Shown here one piece after another: positions 29,470-39,676 of a stretch of DNA of 64,000 bases (position 1 is its first letter; each line of letters begins with the position of its first letter). The DNA comes from Paraburkholderia sp. BL23I1N1 (GTDB lineage Bacteria > Pseudomonadota > Gammaproteobacteria > Burkholderiales > Burkholderiaceae). The DNA lies in contig NZ_RAPV01000001.1 in the NCBI RefSeq assembly GCF_003610295.1, positions 620,001-684,000 on the forward strand. The letters run 5' to 3'. Made by a program: the position numbers and the translations under genes. Under the pieces are notes generated by a model that was not told where the DNA came from, made no database searches, and saw only the letters and a list, made by a program, of their open reading frames with translations.

Positions 29470-30066
29470 TTAGCCCGTCGCGCCGACTCCGCCCGTTTCG
29501 CACACGTGGCCGAGAGCGCGTGTCAACGCGCTTGAATGCGCCGAATCGTAGCGCGTCAACGATTTCCAGTTAGCAAGCGATTGCGCCACGCGCGACGGAC
29601 AATCCTGCGCCGTGCGCAGTGGTTGCACGCGCGCGAGCCCGGCCACGAGTGACTGCGTCAGCCGGTCCAGCTGCGGCCTTGTGCTGGTCGCCAGGTCCGG
29701 CGCAGGACCTTCGGGCGGGCGCGTGCTACGCCAGTTGTCAAACAGGGCGTTTTGCACGTCCTTGCTGGCGTCGATCTGATCCTGAAAGAAGGCATGGGCA
29801 AACGCCGGATCGACGTTCGCGTCGACAGCGCGCTTTTCGACATCGGCGAGCAGCGCGTTCTCGCGCGGCGTATCCGTAATCGCCTGATGGTTCGCCCATT
29901 TCCAGCGCGCGACGGGTTCCGCCAGCGCGAGACGCTGCGAAGCCAGTGCTATCAGATTAGTCAGTGCGGTGTCGTCGCCGTCCGCAACGGCGGAGGCGGG
30001 CGCGAGCGCAAGCGCGGTAAACAGCGCGAGAGCGCATGACGCTCCAAAGCGATACGAGCGATTCAT
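29470..30066 (-). CDS. Periplasmic chorismate mutase (AroQ-gamma type)
   Basis: A 198-residue secreted AroQ-class chorismate mutase (chorismate to prephenate). The signal peptide runs to about residue 27 (ALALAPASAVA). The helical catalytic core has LASQRLALAEPVARWKWANHQAI, with R and K residues typical of the active site, then FFQDQIDASKDVQNALFDNWR, a family block. Two cysteines (in AQDCPS and GHVCET) may form the disulfide of the gamma subclass. The protein probably acts in the periplasm, as in Pseudomonas and Salmonella *AroQ. Its role is unclear; no neighbouring aromatic-synthesis gene is seen. Confidence 0.85.
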   Translation of the reverse strand: MNRSYRFGASCALALFTALALAPASAVADGDDTALTNLIALASQRLALAEPVARWKWANHQAITDTPRENALLADVEKRAVDANVDPAFAHAFFQDQIDASKDVQNALFDNWRSTRPPEGPAPDLATSTRPQLDRLTQSLVAGLARVQPLRTAQDCPSRVAQSLANWKSLTRYDSAHSSALTRALGHVCETGGVGATG

Positions 30067-30351
30067 GGAAGTGGGAAGTGACCGGTCGGCCGCAGAAGAA
30101 AAGCCTGAAGAATAGACGATGCGCGGATCAAGCGGGTGCGCCGATCGATCGAAAACAAGCAACCAGGAAATTTGAAGGCATCCGTTAGAGACGCGCGCAG
30201 TCACGGCGCCTGGTCGCATCAACCAGGCGCAGCAATCAAGCAGGCACAACCCATGCCGCGAAAGCGGCGAAAGACAATCGTAGGGGCGCACGCAACTCTT
30301 CGCCGCGCGCCGGACGCGCGGACGCTGATGCTGCATCGCGCCACTTCACAA

Positions 30352-30501
30352 TTACTTCGAGTCGCACGACTTGCGTTGTTCGTCGAAAAATGCGCGAACG
30401 TGCTCAGGCAGTTCTGCACCCAGAAACTCGACGCCAGCGGGTTCCGGATCCGGGCTAAAAACTTTATCCGGGGTCGGAATCTTCGGTGGTTTGGCATCCA
30501 T
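30352..30501 (-). CDS. Small hypothetical protein (49 aa)
   Basis: A 49-residue protein, MDAKPPKIPTPDKVFSPDPE at the start and DEQRKSCDSK at the end. It has a strong AAGGAGA ribosome site 5-11 bases before the ATG (30501). It is Pro/Asp/Glu-rich, acidic and has no membrane segment. No domain is recognised. It was too short for a usual gene call, but the ribosome site and codon use argue that it is real. Confidence 0.6.
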   Translation of the reverse strand: MDAKPPKIPTPDKVFSPDPEPAGVEFLGAELPEHVRAFFDEQRKSCDSK

Positions 30502-30961
30502 GATCTTTCTCCTTTACAAACTGATTATCTGCCTCAGTCCCCGTTTTGCACCAGTCTCTGATGCGGTTCACATGTTGGGTGTTGCTTTAACGGTACAGGC
30601 CAACATAGGAGAGGAATGTTTGAATAGAATTTATCGGTTGACTGCGCGTAGCCGAATTCGCCGCTGCCAATCAAAAACAGTCCGATATCTCCGCCGCTCC
30701 CTTCCCAGCCTTGCCCCGCAAGCCTTTCGCACATTATCTTTGCTGCGTCACAACACCGCGTGTTCACATGTGTTGATATGAACAAATCGCAGCGATTTTT
30801 GTGCACTGCCGCATTTAAACGATTTTTTCTGCGTTAGACCGAACGTTCGTTAATTACTGATTGGTTCAGTGCGTTCATTCAGCCCCCTAATTGTTTGTAA
30901 ACGAACGATTGCGCCACTTCGTTGACGAGTGGGAATACTTTTCCAGTTATTTTTCGCAGAT
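30502..30961. other. Gene-poor stretch
   Basis: About 460 bp with no supported gene. It is AT-richer than average, with stretches such as CGTTCGTTAATTACTGATTGG near 30843-30863 and the repeated element CGAACG(A/T)T (30841-30848 and 30900-30907), which may be a regulator site. Nothing more can be said. Confidence 0.35.
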
Positions 30962-30997
30962 AAAAAAGCGCCGCGTTCTGGACGAAACGCGGCGCTT
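30962..30997 (-). terminator. Terminator after the aldo/keto reductase
   Basis: A 12-bp perfect stem (30966-30977 with 30986-30997) followed on the minus strand by T6. Confidence 0.9.
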
Positions 30998-31011
30998 GCG
31001 GCGGACGATTT

Positions 31012-32127
31012 TTACGCGTTCGGTGCTGGAATTTTCACGGGCGCGGAGTAGGCCGTGGGTTTGTCGGCGACTTCGACTTGTCCGTGAATCCGCGCCTGAT
31101 GACCGTCTGCAAACATGTAGTACGGGAATGGACGGGCGGGTTCCGAGACGGCATCGAGCCGCGCGACCAATTCCGGGGCGAGCTTGAAATCGAGCGAGCC
31201 GAGCGACTCCTGCAACTGCTCCGGCCGGCTGGCGCCGACGATGATGCTCGAGACGCCACGCTTCTGATGCAGCCAGTTCAGCGCGACTTGCGCCATCGGC
31301 CGCCCCGCCAGATTCGCAACAGCCTCCAGTTCCGCCACGATGCGGAAGTTGCGCTCGGTCAGCTTGTCGAACCCCGGCGGCGGCGCGCTGGCGACGCTCG
31401 CCAGGCGCCCGTCGCCGGAAATAGAACCCGCCGCTCCACCTTGCGAAGGGCGGTATTTGCCCGACAGCACCCCCATGCCCAGCGGACTCCACGGCACGAG
31501 CCCCATGCCCAGATTGGCGGCGAGATCGGCGAACTCGTTTTCAGCGTTGCGTTCGATCATCGAGTATTCGATCTACATGGCCGCAACCGGTTCGAAGCCG
31601 CGCCAGTCGGCAAGCGTCTGCACGCGCCCGGCGAACCACGCGGGCGTATCCGACAGGCCGACGTAGCGGATCTTGCCCGCGCGCACCGCGTCGTCCATCG
31701 CGCGCATCACTTCGTCCACCGGCGTGACGCGATCCCATGTGTGCAGGTAGTACAGGTCGATGTAATCGGTGCCTAGACGCTTGAGCGAACCGTCGAGCGC
31801 ACGCAGCAGATTCTTGCGATGGTTGCCGCCCGCGTTCGGATTGCCGGTCTCGGCGTTGTAGCCGTACTTCGTGGCGATCACAAGCCGGTCGCGCAGACCG
31901 CGTGCCGCGACGAATTTGCCGAGCCATTTTTCGCTGGTGCCTTCGGTGTACAGGTCGGCGGTATCGATGAAATTGCCGCCGGCATCCACGTACAAATCGA
32001 ACAGACGTTGCGCCGATTGTTCCTCGGCACCCCAGGCCCATTCGGTGCCGAAGGTCATCGTGCCGAGTGCGATCGGGCTCACGCGTAGGCCCGAGCGGCC
32101 GAGCAGGTTGTAGCGGTTCATCGTCAT
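31012..32127 (-). pseudogene. Aldo/keto reductase interrupted by an in-frame amber codon
   Basis: The frame starts at the ATG 32127, which has an AAGGAG ribosome site, and reads MNRYNLLGRSGLRVSPIALG, then FIDTADLYTEGTSEKWLG with the catalytic tyrosine, typical of NADPH aldo/keto reductases. At 31575-31573 it meets TAG in FEPVAAM-stop-IEYSMIERN, where glutamine (CAG) is usual. The frame continues without shift to 31012 with LGMGLVPWSPLGMGVLSGKY and a normal C-terminus. One base change (CAG to TAG) therefore splits the gene into halves of about 184 and 182 residues. The LysR gene is divergent and probably its regulator. Confidence 0.75.
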
Positions 32128-32255
32128 GTCAGTCTCCTTGGGCGGTCAGACGGGAAGAATTAATTCGATGGCGCTATCGAGCACCGATTTTTTACTTGGG
32201 AAAATCCCGTCCGTCTGCAAGGATTTTGAAGTATGGCTTAACAATGGAGAGTGCG
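32128..32255. promoter_or_regulatory. Divergent regulatory region of the reductase and LysR gene
   Basis: The 128-bp interval contains a 10-bp palindrome GAATTAATTC (32157-32166) and a 7-bp inverted repeat CAGACGG/CCGTCTG (32146-32152 and 32211-32217). Either could be the LysR-type operator. No clear T-N11-A core was chosen. Confidence 0.4.
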
Positions 32256-33167
32256 ATGGACCCAGCCCAGTTGCCGGCGTTGGTGGCGTTCGCGTGCGTC
32301 GCACGCCACGGCAGCTTCACGCGCGCGGCCGCTGAATCCGGTGTGACGGCGTCGGCGCTGTCGCAGAGCATTCGCGCGCTCAAGACGCAACTGAATGTGC
32401 GCCTGTTCAACCGGGCCACCCGGCGTGTCGCCCTGACGGAGGCGGGTGCGCAGTTTCTCGCGCGCGTCGCGCCTGCGCTGGGGGAGCTGGAGGCAGCCTT
32501 CGAGGCACTCGATGAAACGCGCGACCAACCCGCCGGCACGCTGCGCATCAATTTGCCGAGAGTCGCGAGCGAGTTGCTCGTACTGCCGCACCTAGCCGAG
32601 TTCACGCGCCGCTATCCGCAGATCCGTCTCGACCTGACGCTCGACGACGGTTTCGCCGACGTAGTGGGCGAAGGCTTCGACGCGGGTATCCGCCTCGGCG
32701 AACGGGTCGCGCAGGACATGGTGGCGGTGCCGCTGGGTGGGGAGATTCGCATGGTCGTCGCCGGCTCGCCGGCTTACTTCGAGCGCTATCCAACGCCGGC
32801 GACGCCGGCCGATCTCGCCGCTGACGATTGCCTGCGCTACAGTTTCTCGAGCAGCGGCGGTATCTATCGATGGGAGTTTGCGTCGCCCGACGATTCGTCG
32901 CGCGTGTTCGAAGTCGAGACGCGCGGAAGTCTGGTCACCAACGATCTACGCACGATGGTGCGAGCGGCGGAGCAGGGCATAGGCCTCCTTCACGTGATCG
33001 ATAACTACGTGAACGAACAACTCGAAGACGGCCGCCTGGTGCGCGTGCTGGACGCATGGTGTCCGAGCTTTCCGGGCTTTTATCTGTACACGGCGAGCCG
33101 CGCGCAGATGCCGTTCAAATTGCGCGCGTTGATCGATTTCCTTAGGGAGAAGCGCGGGGTCCGGTAA
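32256..33167 (+). CDS. LysR-type transcriptional regulator
   Basis: A 303-residue LysR-family regulator. The winged helix-turn-helix (residues 1-65) reads FACVARHGSFTRAAAESGVTASALSQSIRALKTQLNVRLFNRATRRVALTEAG in shorthand: FTRAAAE, SALSQSIRALK and RLFNR are the hallmark blocks. The effector domain (about 90-300) contains GTLRINLPRVASELL and ends near PFKLRALIDFLRE. ATG 32256 is favoured over 32244 by the GGAGAG site between them. It is divergent from the aldo/keto reductase, so probably controls it and itself. Confidence 0.92.
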   Translation: MDPAQLPALVAFACVARHGSFTRAAAESGVTASALSQSIRALKTQLNVRLFNRATRRVALTEAGAQFLARVAPALGELEAAFEALDETRDQPAGTLRINLPRVASELLVLPHLAEFTRRYPQIRLDLTLDDGFADVVGEGFDAGIRLGERVAQDMVAVPLGGEIRMVVAGSPAYFERYPTPATPADLAADDCLRYSFSSSGGIYRWEFASPDDSSRVFEVETRGSLVTNDLRTMVRAAEQGIGLLHVIDNYVNEQLEDGRLVRVLDAWCPSFPGFYLYTASRAQMPFKLRALIDFLREKRGVR

Positions 33168-33406
33168 AGCTCGCGTGCTACTTCAGCTTCGAGGCTCCAG
33201 GCTGGGTGCCGTTGCTTCAGATAGGGTGCGGTGCGGCTCGACTTGGGGCACGCAACTTCAACCGTCGCACCAGTCGCCACGATCATGCCGCCGCCTATCC
33301 GCCGTCTATCATTGAAGCAACTATCCGCTGCGCAGAGTGCGGTGGGTAACGGACGCGCCAGGTACGGCGCGGAAGATGGCTGTCTTCGCCCTTCAGAGAG
33401 TTCATC

Positions 33407-33607
33407 ATGGAAAACGCTGTCTACTGGAAAGGTCGCCAGGTCGGGATCGAGTCTGCCGGCCGGATCTTGTGGTTTCCGTCGGCGCCGCAGGAAGCGGTGC
33501 TGGCATATGGCACCAAGCCGGCTGAGAACGTGATCGTTGAAGACGCTGTGGTCGTTCGCAATCTCGGCGTGACCACGCGAGGCGATCGATTGGATTTCGG
33601 CGGGTGA
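33407..33607 (+). CDS. Small hypothetical protein (66 aa)
   Basis: A 66-residue soluble protein starting MENAVYWKGRQVGIESAGRI, with strand-like segments ILWFPSAPQEAVLAYG and ENVIVEDAVVVRNLG, as expected for a small beta-rich fold. A GAGAG-type ribosome site precedes the ATG. I recognise no family. The 239 bp between this gene and the LysR gene hold nothing I can name. Confidence 0.5.
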   Translation: MENAVYWKGRQVGIESAGRILWFPSAPQEAVLAYGTKPAENVIVEDAVVVRNLGVTTRGDRLDFGG

Positions 33608-33769
33608 ACGAGAGCCGCCGTTGGTCATTGCCGCAGTCGGTGTTGAAGCGGCAATTGCGTTGACCGGGAGGCCCAGTTGAGTTTCTGCGGTTTTCAGAAA
33701 GCAGGGGCAGAGGCAAGCGGATGCCGGGGAGGGACGCAGAAAGAACCGCAAAAGCAGGCAGCGCAAAAC

Positions 33770-33801
33770 AAAAAGCCCAGTCACGAGGACTGGGCTTTTT
33801 G
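33770..33801. terminator. Terminator after tRNA-Thr
   Basis: AGCCCAGTC (33774-33782) pairs with GACTGGGCT (33788-33796), with A4 on the left and T4 on the right, so it can work in both directions. Confidence 0.85.
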
Positions 33802-33812
33802 CTTGAATCTTG

Positions 33813-33888
33813 TGGTGCCGGAAAGAGGAATCGAACCCCCGACCTTCGCATTACGAATGCGCTGCTCTACCGTCTGAGCTATTCCGGC
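33813..33888 (-). tRNA. tRNA-Thr (CGT)
   Basis: A 76-nt tRNA. The acceptor is GCCGGAA/TTCCGGC, the anticodon loop TTCGTAA (anticodon CGT, reading ACG), the T arm GGGGGTTCGATTCCTC, and CCA is encoded. The anticodon arm, with its first pair mismatched, matches E. coli tRNA-Thr(CGU). Confidence 0.96.
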
Positions 33889-33943
33889 ATCAGGAGAACC
33901 AAGATTATAGGGACTTCTTTACGAGCTTGGCAAGCCCCTATGG

Positions 33944-34961
<1,018 letters not shown>

Positions 34962-35083
34962 TGCTGTACTCCAGGGAGGCTTGAGGAATCCCTCGATTTT
35001 AACCGCTCGCTGTGTCGGTTCCGTGCTTTTGAGATGGAGGCTGTTGTTCGTTACTGATTTGCGAACCCAGGACTTCAAAGAAA

Positions 35084-35533
35084 TCAGTCTTTCCGGCGTG
35101 CCTTGATCTGGCCGCGCGCGTCGACTGCCCGTCCCCTGCGAGGCGCTGATTGTGGCTTGGCTTCTGCGGCGGTCCCAATTGTCGGCGGTCTTTGCAACGG
35201 TTCGATCTCGCGTTTGATCTGTTCTCCTGCGGCCTCGGTAGCGATGCGCAGGTCGTAAGCGTTCTGAAGATTGAGCCAGAACTGCGTACTCGTGCCGAAA
35301 TAACGAGCCAGCCGCAAGGCGGTTTCAGCAGAAATGGCGCGTTTGCCGCGGACGACGTCGTTGATGCGCGGGGCTGGCACATGTAGGGCGAGCGCCAGCG
35401 CATTGACTGACATGCTCAGCGGATCCAGAAATTCGTAACGCAGGATTTCGCCCGGGTGAATGGCAGGGATCTTTTCGCCAGTCCCGATATCCATAAAATC
35501 GATGCTGTCCAAGTCAGCGCGTTTGATAACCAC
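35084..35533 (-). CDS. higA: HigA-family antitoxin (XRE helix-turn-helix)
   Basis: A 149-residue DNA-binding antitoxin. The core is [59 protein letters not shown]: [22 protein letters not shown] (recognition helix) and [10 protein letters not shown] are HigA signatures. The last 45 residues are basic and low-complexity, longer than usual. The GTG at 35533 has a GGGAG ribosome site 8 bases before it; ATG 35494 is the alternative. It follows the toxin gene by 14 bp, the toxin-first order of higBA. It neutralises the toxin and should autorepress the operon. Confidence 0.85.
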   Translation of the reverse strand: MVIKRADLDSIDFMDIGTGEKIPAIHPGEILRYEFLDPLSMSVNALALALHVPAPRINDVVRGKRAISAETALRLARYFGTSTQFWLNLQNAYDLRIATEAAGEQIKREIEPLQRPPTIGTAAEAKPQSAPRRGRAVDARGQIKARRKD

Positions 35534-35547
35534 TTCTGGCTCCCGGT

Positions 35548-35832
35548 CTAGTGATGGTAGTCAACTATTTGGACATTCATCGCGTTGCCCCCGACAAAGT
35601 GAAAACAGATCCGCCACTGAGCGTTGATGTGGATGCTCCATTGGCCGCTGCGTCGCCCCTGCAATAATTCGAGGCGGTTCCCAGGTGGGCTATGCAGGTC
35701 TTCAATGGTCTCCGCCGCATCGATCAGACCCAGTTTGCGACGCGCCATGTCTTGAATCTGGGTCGGAAGTGAGCGGACAAATTCTTCTTCGAACAGCGCC
35801 GCGGTGGCCTTGTCGCCGAATGTCGTGATCAT
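35548..35832 (-). CDS. higB: HigB/RelE-family mRNA interferase toxin
   Basis: A 94-residue RelE/ParE-superfamily toxin of the HigB type. It reads MITTFGDKATAALFEEEFV, then a helix and the beta sheet with ELLQGRRSGQWSIHINAQWRICFHF, the family's catalytic strand region, and ends NVQIVDYHH. Such toxins cleave mRNA on the ribosome. It is upstream of higA with a 14-bp gap. Confidence 0.88.
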   Translation of the reverse strand: MITTFGDKATAALFEEEFVRSLPTQIQDMARRKLGLIDAAETIEDLHSPPGNRLELLQGRRSGQWSIHINAQWRICFHFVGGNAMNVQIVDYHH

Positions 35833-35869
35833 GGGATGATATAACGCGTTGCGTTAAACGCAAACCGTT
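35833..35869 (-). promoter_or_regulatory. higBA promoter with nested inverted repeats
   Basis: TAACGC-GTT-GCGTTA (35842-35856) and overlapping GCGTT-A-AACGC (35851-35861) lie just before higB. On the minus strand, TTGCGT and TATCAT-like hexamers flank them, so the repeats sit in the promoter spacer and are probably the HigA operator. Confidence 0.6.
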
Positions 35870-35983
35870 AAATGAATGCGTTTACTTTCACCCTGTCGAG
35901 GCGATACGAACAGTCGTCCAGATGGCTAACGTTGAAGTCCTCCGTTGAGGTCCGCGGGTCGTCGCATGATGAAATTCAGGACG

Positions 35984-36013
35984 AAAAAAAGCCGGCAACA
36001 CGTGCCGGCTTTT
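35984..36013 (-). terminator. pepN terminator
   Basis: AAAAGCCGGCA (35987-35997) pairs with TGCCGGCTTTT (36003-36013); T7 follows on the minus strand. Confidence 0.85.
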
Positions 36014-36040
36014 CGGTGCGGAAAGCGCTTCAGACGATCA

Positions 36041-38737
36041 TCATGCCAACGCTTTCTCTACGATCTCGCGCACGTCGCGCGACTTCACCTGCGACGCCAC
36101 TTTCTCCAGCGCCGCGCGCATGCCGTCGCGCAGCGCCGGCGTAAAGCGACGCCACAGTTCCAGCGAGCGGGCGAGGCGGGCGGCCACTTGCGGATTGATG
36201 GCGTCGAGCGCGATCACCTGGTCGGCCCAGAACGCGTAGCCTGAGCCGTCTTCGGCGTGGAACTGCGCGGGGTTCGCCGCACAGAAGCTGAAAATCAGCG
36301 AGCGCGCGCGGTTCGGGTTCTTCAGGTTGAACGCCGGGTGCGCCATCAGCTTGCGCACGATCTCGATCACCGGACGCTGTGCGCTGCCGCGTTGCGTGGC
36401 TTGCAAGGCGAACCACTTGTCGACGACGAGCGGCTCCTTTTCGAAGCGCCGGTAGAAGTCGTCCAGCGCCTGCTGCGCCTCAACGCTGCCGCCATTCGCC
36501 GCCGACGCATTGAGCAACACCGAGAGCGCCGCCGAGCGGTCGGTCATGTTGTTGGCGGCGTCGTATTGCGCGGACGCGAGACGCACGGTTTCAGCCGGAT
36601 CGTCCAGTTCCGCGAGATACGACAGCGCGAGATTCTTCAACGCGCGATGACCGGATGCCTCCGGCGTGGCTTCATAGGCGCCCGGCGTGCGGTGCTTTTC
36701 GTACACGGCGAGCCAGTCCTTCCTGAGCGCATTCGCGAGGCGCTTGCGGACGAATTGCCGCGCGGCATGCACGGCAGCCGGATTCGATTCGGCCATCTGC
36801 TCGGCCAGATACGCTTCCGACGGCAGCATCAACGCCAGCTCGCGGAACGAGGGCGAGAGCGTCTCGTCGGTCAGCACGCGGGCGAACGCGGCGACCACCG
36901 AGTCGTCGAGTTGCAGCGGCATGCCGGAAGCGGCGCGCCCGGCGAGCGTCAGCAACTCGCGCGTGGCGAGCCGCTGCCCGGCTTCCCAGCGGTTGAACGG
37001 ATCGCTGTCATGCGCGAGCAGGAACGCGAGCTGGTCGGCTGAATAGTCGTATTCGACGATCACGGGCGCCGAGAAATTGCGCAGCAGCGAGGGCAGTGGT
37101 TCCTGCTCGACGTTGACGAACGTGAAGGTCTGTTCGGTCTGCGTGAATTCCAGCACGCGCGTGGTGGAATCCGAAGGTCGGGTTTCGCCATCCAGTTGCA
37201 GCGGCAGGTCACGGCCGTCGTTGCCGATCAAGGCGATCGCAAAGGGAATCAGCAACGGGCCCTTTTGCGTTTCGCGCGCCGCCGGCGCGGTCTCGCCGTA
37301 GCCTTGTGTGAGCGTCACGCTGTAGCGCTGTTGCGCGGCGTCGTACTGCGTGCGGACCGAGACGCGCGGCGTGCCGGCCTGGCTATACCAGCGCTCGAAT
37401 TGCGCGAGATCGCGGCCATTCGCATCGGCGAGCGCGTGACGGAAATCGTCGCAAGTCACGGCCTGGCCGTCATGACGCTTGAAGTACAGGTCCATGCCCT
37501 TGCGGAAGCCGTCGCGGCCGAACAGCGTCTGATACATCCGCACGACTTCGGAGCCTTTTTCGTAGACCGTCATCGTGTAGAAGTTGTTGATCTCGACGTA
37601 GCTTTCCGGGCGTACCGGATGCGCCATAGGACCCGCGTCTTCGGCAAATTGCATCTGGCGCAGCACGCGCACGTCTTCGATGCGTTTGGTGGCGCGGGCG
37701 GCTTCGTCAGTCGCTCCGCCCGCCATATCGGCCGAGAACTCCTGATCGCGGAACACCGTCAGGCCTTCTTTCAGGCTCAACTGGAACCAGTCGCGGCACG
37801 TCACGCGGTTGCCGGTCCAGTTGTGGAAATACTCGTGGCCGACCACCGCCTCGATGTTCGCAAAGTCGGTGTCCGCGGCCGTTTCGGGGTTCGCCAGCAC
37901 GTACTTCGTGTTGAAGATGTTGAGCCCCTTGTTCTCCATCGCGCCCATGTTGAAGTCGCTCACCGCGACGATCATGAAGCGGTCCAGATCCAGTTCCAGC
38001 CCGAAACGCGCCTCGTCCCAGCGGATCGAGTTGACCAACGAATCCATGGCGTGACGGGTCTTGTCCAGATCGTGCGGTTCGACCCACACCTGCAGCAGCT
38101 TTTCCTTGCCCGAGCCGCTCGTCACCCGTTCCTCGAGTGCGACCAGCTTGCCCGCGACCAGCGCGAACAGATAGCTCGGCTTCCTGAACGGATCCTCCCA
38201 GCGGGCGAAATGACGGCCATCCGGCAACTCGCCTTCTTCGAGCAGATTGCCGTTCGACAGCAGCACCGGATAGTCGGCCTTGCTGGCGCGCAGCGTGACC
38301 GTATAGGTCGCCATCACGTCGGGGCGGTCGAGGAAATAAGTGATGCGGCGAAAGCCCTCGGCCTCGCACTGGGTGAAGAAGTTGCCGCCCGACACATACA
38401 GGCCCGACAGCGTGGTGTTGTCCGCCGGATTGCAGAGGCTGGTGAGCGTCAGTTCGAAGCTATCCGGCACGTTGCCGAGCGTGAGGCCGTGCTCGTGCGC
38501 ATGGGCGTTGGCGAACGGGGCGCCGTCGATCGCGGCGCCGACGAACTCGAGTTGTTCGCCCATCAGTTCGAGATTCGCGGCGTGGGACGCGTCCGGGTTG
38601 CGGCGCACGCGCATCGTGTTCCTCACGACGGTGCGTTCGGGAACCAGATCGAACTCCAGCGCGACGGCGTCGATGAGGAAGGCGGGCGGCGCGTAATCGG
38701 CGCGGCGGATCACATTGGGCGTTGCGGTATCGGCCAT
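36041..38737 (-). CDS. pepN: Aminopeptidase N (M1 family)
   Basis: An 898-residue M1 metallopeptidase that removes N-terminal residues from peptides in the cytoplasm. GAMEN (265-269) binds the substrate N-terminus, and the zinc site is HEYFH (301-305) with the distal Glu about 20 residues later in SLKEGLTVFRDQEFS. The N-terminal beta domain, catalytic domain and C-terminal helical superhelix all match the E. coli-type PepN in order and length. ATG 38737 is preferred over the in-frame GTG at 38770. It is a single gene with its own terminator. Confidence 0.95.
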   Translation of the reverse strand: MADTATPNVIRRADYAPPAFLIDAVALEFDLVPERTVVRNTMRVRRNPDASHAANLELMGEQLEFVGAAIDGAPFANAHAHEHGLTLGNVPDSFELTLTSLCNPADNTTLSGLYVSGGNFFTQCEAEGFRRITYFLDRPDVMATYTVTLRASKADYPVLLSNGNLLEEGELPDGRHFARWEDPFRKPSYLFALVAGKLVALEERVTSGSGKEKLLQVWVEPHDLDKTRHAMDSLVNSIRWDEARFGLELDLDRFMIVAVSDFNMGAMENKGLNIFNTKYVLANPETAADTDFANIEAVVGHEYFHNWTGNRVTCRDWFQLSLKEGLTVFRDQEFSADMAGGATDEAARATKRIEDVRVLRQMQFAEDAGPMAHPVRPESYVEINNFYTMTVYEKGSEVVRMYQTLFGRDGFRKGMDLYFKRHDGQAVTCDDFRHALADANGRDLAQFERWYSQAGTPRVSVRTQYDAAQQRYSVTLTQGYGETAPAARETQKGPLLIPFAIALIGNDGRDLPLQLDGETRPSDSTTRVLEFTQTEQTFTFVNVEQEPLPSLLRNFSAPVIVEYDYSADQLAFLLAHDSDPFNRWEAGQRLATRELLTLAGRAASGMPLQLDDSVVAAFARVLTDETLSPSFRELALMLPSEAYLAEQMAESNPAAVHAARQFVRKRLANALRKDWLAVYEKHRTPGAYEATPEASGHRALKNLALSYLAELDDPAETVRLASAQYDAANNMTDRSAALSVLLNASAANGGSVEAQQALDDFYRRFEKEPLVVDKWFALQATQRGSAQRPVIEIVRKLMAHPAFNLKNPNRARSLIFSFCAANPAQFHAEDGSGYAFWADQVIALDAINPQVAARLARSLELWRRFTPALRDGMRAALEKVASQVKSRDVREIVEKALA

Positions 38738-38948
38738 GGCGTTCTGTAGTGATGGGACTCGAGCCGTCACGCGTGCTTATGGCGCGCGAGCCGGGCGTGT
38801 CGAGCCATTGTACAAAGGCTCGGCGGATCGTGCGGGTCGAACTTTTTACCGAATCGTCTGGTCAGCGTATTATCGGGCCCCGCGCACGATTGCGGCGCGC
38901 AAACGAACCCGGTCAAGACTGGCGATAACAGGCAACACGAGGTAGACC

Positions 38949-39647
38949 ATGAAAATCAATCGATGGACCCGCCGCGCCACGCTGCTGCTGGCCACGCTGA
39001 CGGTGTTGCTGTCCGGCTGCACGAGCTACGTGACCACTCAGGTCACGGCTTTCTCCGACTGGCGCGGCAATGACGCCACTCGTACGTATGCCTTCACACG
39101 GGCGGCGGATCAGCAGAACAATCTCGAACTCACCACTTACGAGCGCCTCGTCGGCAACGAACTCGCCACGCACGCGTTCCGCCAGGTCGACGCTGCCCAG
39201 GCGCGCTATCTGGTCGGACTGTCGTACGGGATTCGCTCGGACATGGTGACGGTCGCGCAGCCGGTGTATTACAACCCGTGGCCGGCGCCGTACTGGGGCT
39301 GGTCGTTCGATCCGTGGGGCCCGTGGGGTCCGTATCCGACCGCGTACGTGAATCAGAGCTACCCGATTTTCACGCACCTGCTCGGTGTGCGGATCACCGA
39401 GCGTGCCGGCGGCAAAGAGGTCTATAACGTGACGGCGCGCAACTCGGACGAGGAGTCGTCGCTGGTGAGAGCCATGCCCTATCTGGCGCGCAGCGCGCTG
39501 GCCGACTTTCCGCTCGGCAACGGCGTGGTCCATACCGTGAAGATTCCCGTCGACAAGAACGGTGGAATCTCGAACGAAGTCGCGACGACGGGCGCCGCAC
39601 CCGCGGCTGCGCCGGCTGCGGCGTCGGGGGCGAAGGTCGTGCAGTAA
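38949..39647 (+). CDS. DUF4136 lipoprotein
   Basis: A 232-residue lipoprotein. The signal peptide runs to residue 24, with lipobox LLSGC. The mature part starts TSYVTTQVTAFSDWRGNDATRTY, the DUF4136 pattern, and includes a Trp/Pro-rich insert (YYNPWPAPYWGWSFDPWGPW) and a C-terminal Ala-rich tail. It is probably in the outer membrane; the function is unknown. It is divergent from pepN and its 3' end abuts that of the convergent manganese exporter. Confidence 0.85.
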   Translation: MKINRWTRRATLLLATLTVLLSGCTSYVTTQVTAFSDWRGNDATRTYAFTRAADQQNNLELTTYERLVGNELATHAFRQVDAAQARYLVGLSYGIRSDMVTVAQPVYYNPWPAPYWGWSFDPWGPWGPYPTAYVNQSYPIFTHLLGVRITERAGGKEVYNVTARNSDEESSLVRAMPYLARSALADFPLGNGVVHTVKIPVDKNGGISNEVATTGAAPAAAPAAASGAKVVQ

Positions 39648-39649
39648 GC

Positions 39650-39676
39650 GCAGGACTAAACAATGCAGGACTAAAC
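39650..39676. repeat. 15-bp tandem duplication at the 3' end of the exporter gene
   Basis: GCAGGACTAAAC occurs at 39650-39661 and 39665-39676, a 15-bp period. The second copy contains the stop codon of the manganese exporter. This looks like local slippage and is not a mobile element. Confidence 0.6.

Noticed and set aside
30599..30630. AGGAGAGGA followed by ATG TTT GAA TAG
   Set aside because: A three-codon frame with a good ribosome site, but nothing downstream or upstream gives it a role.
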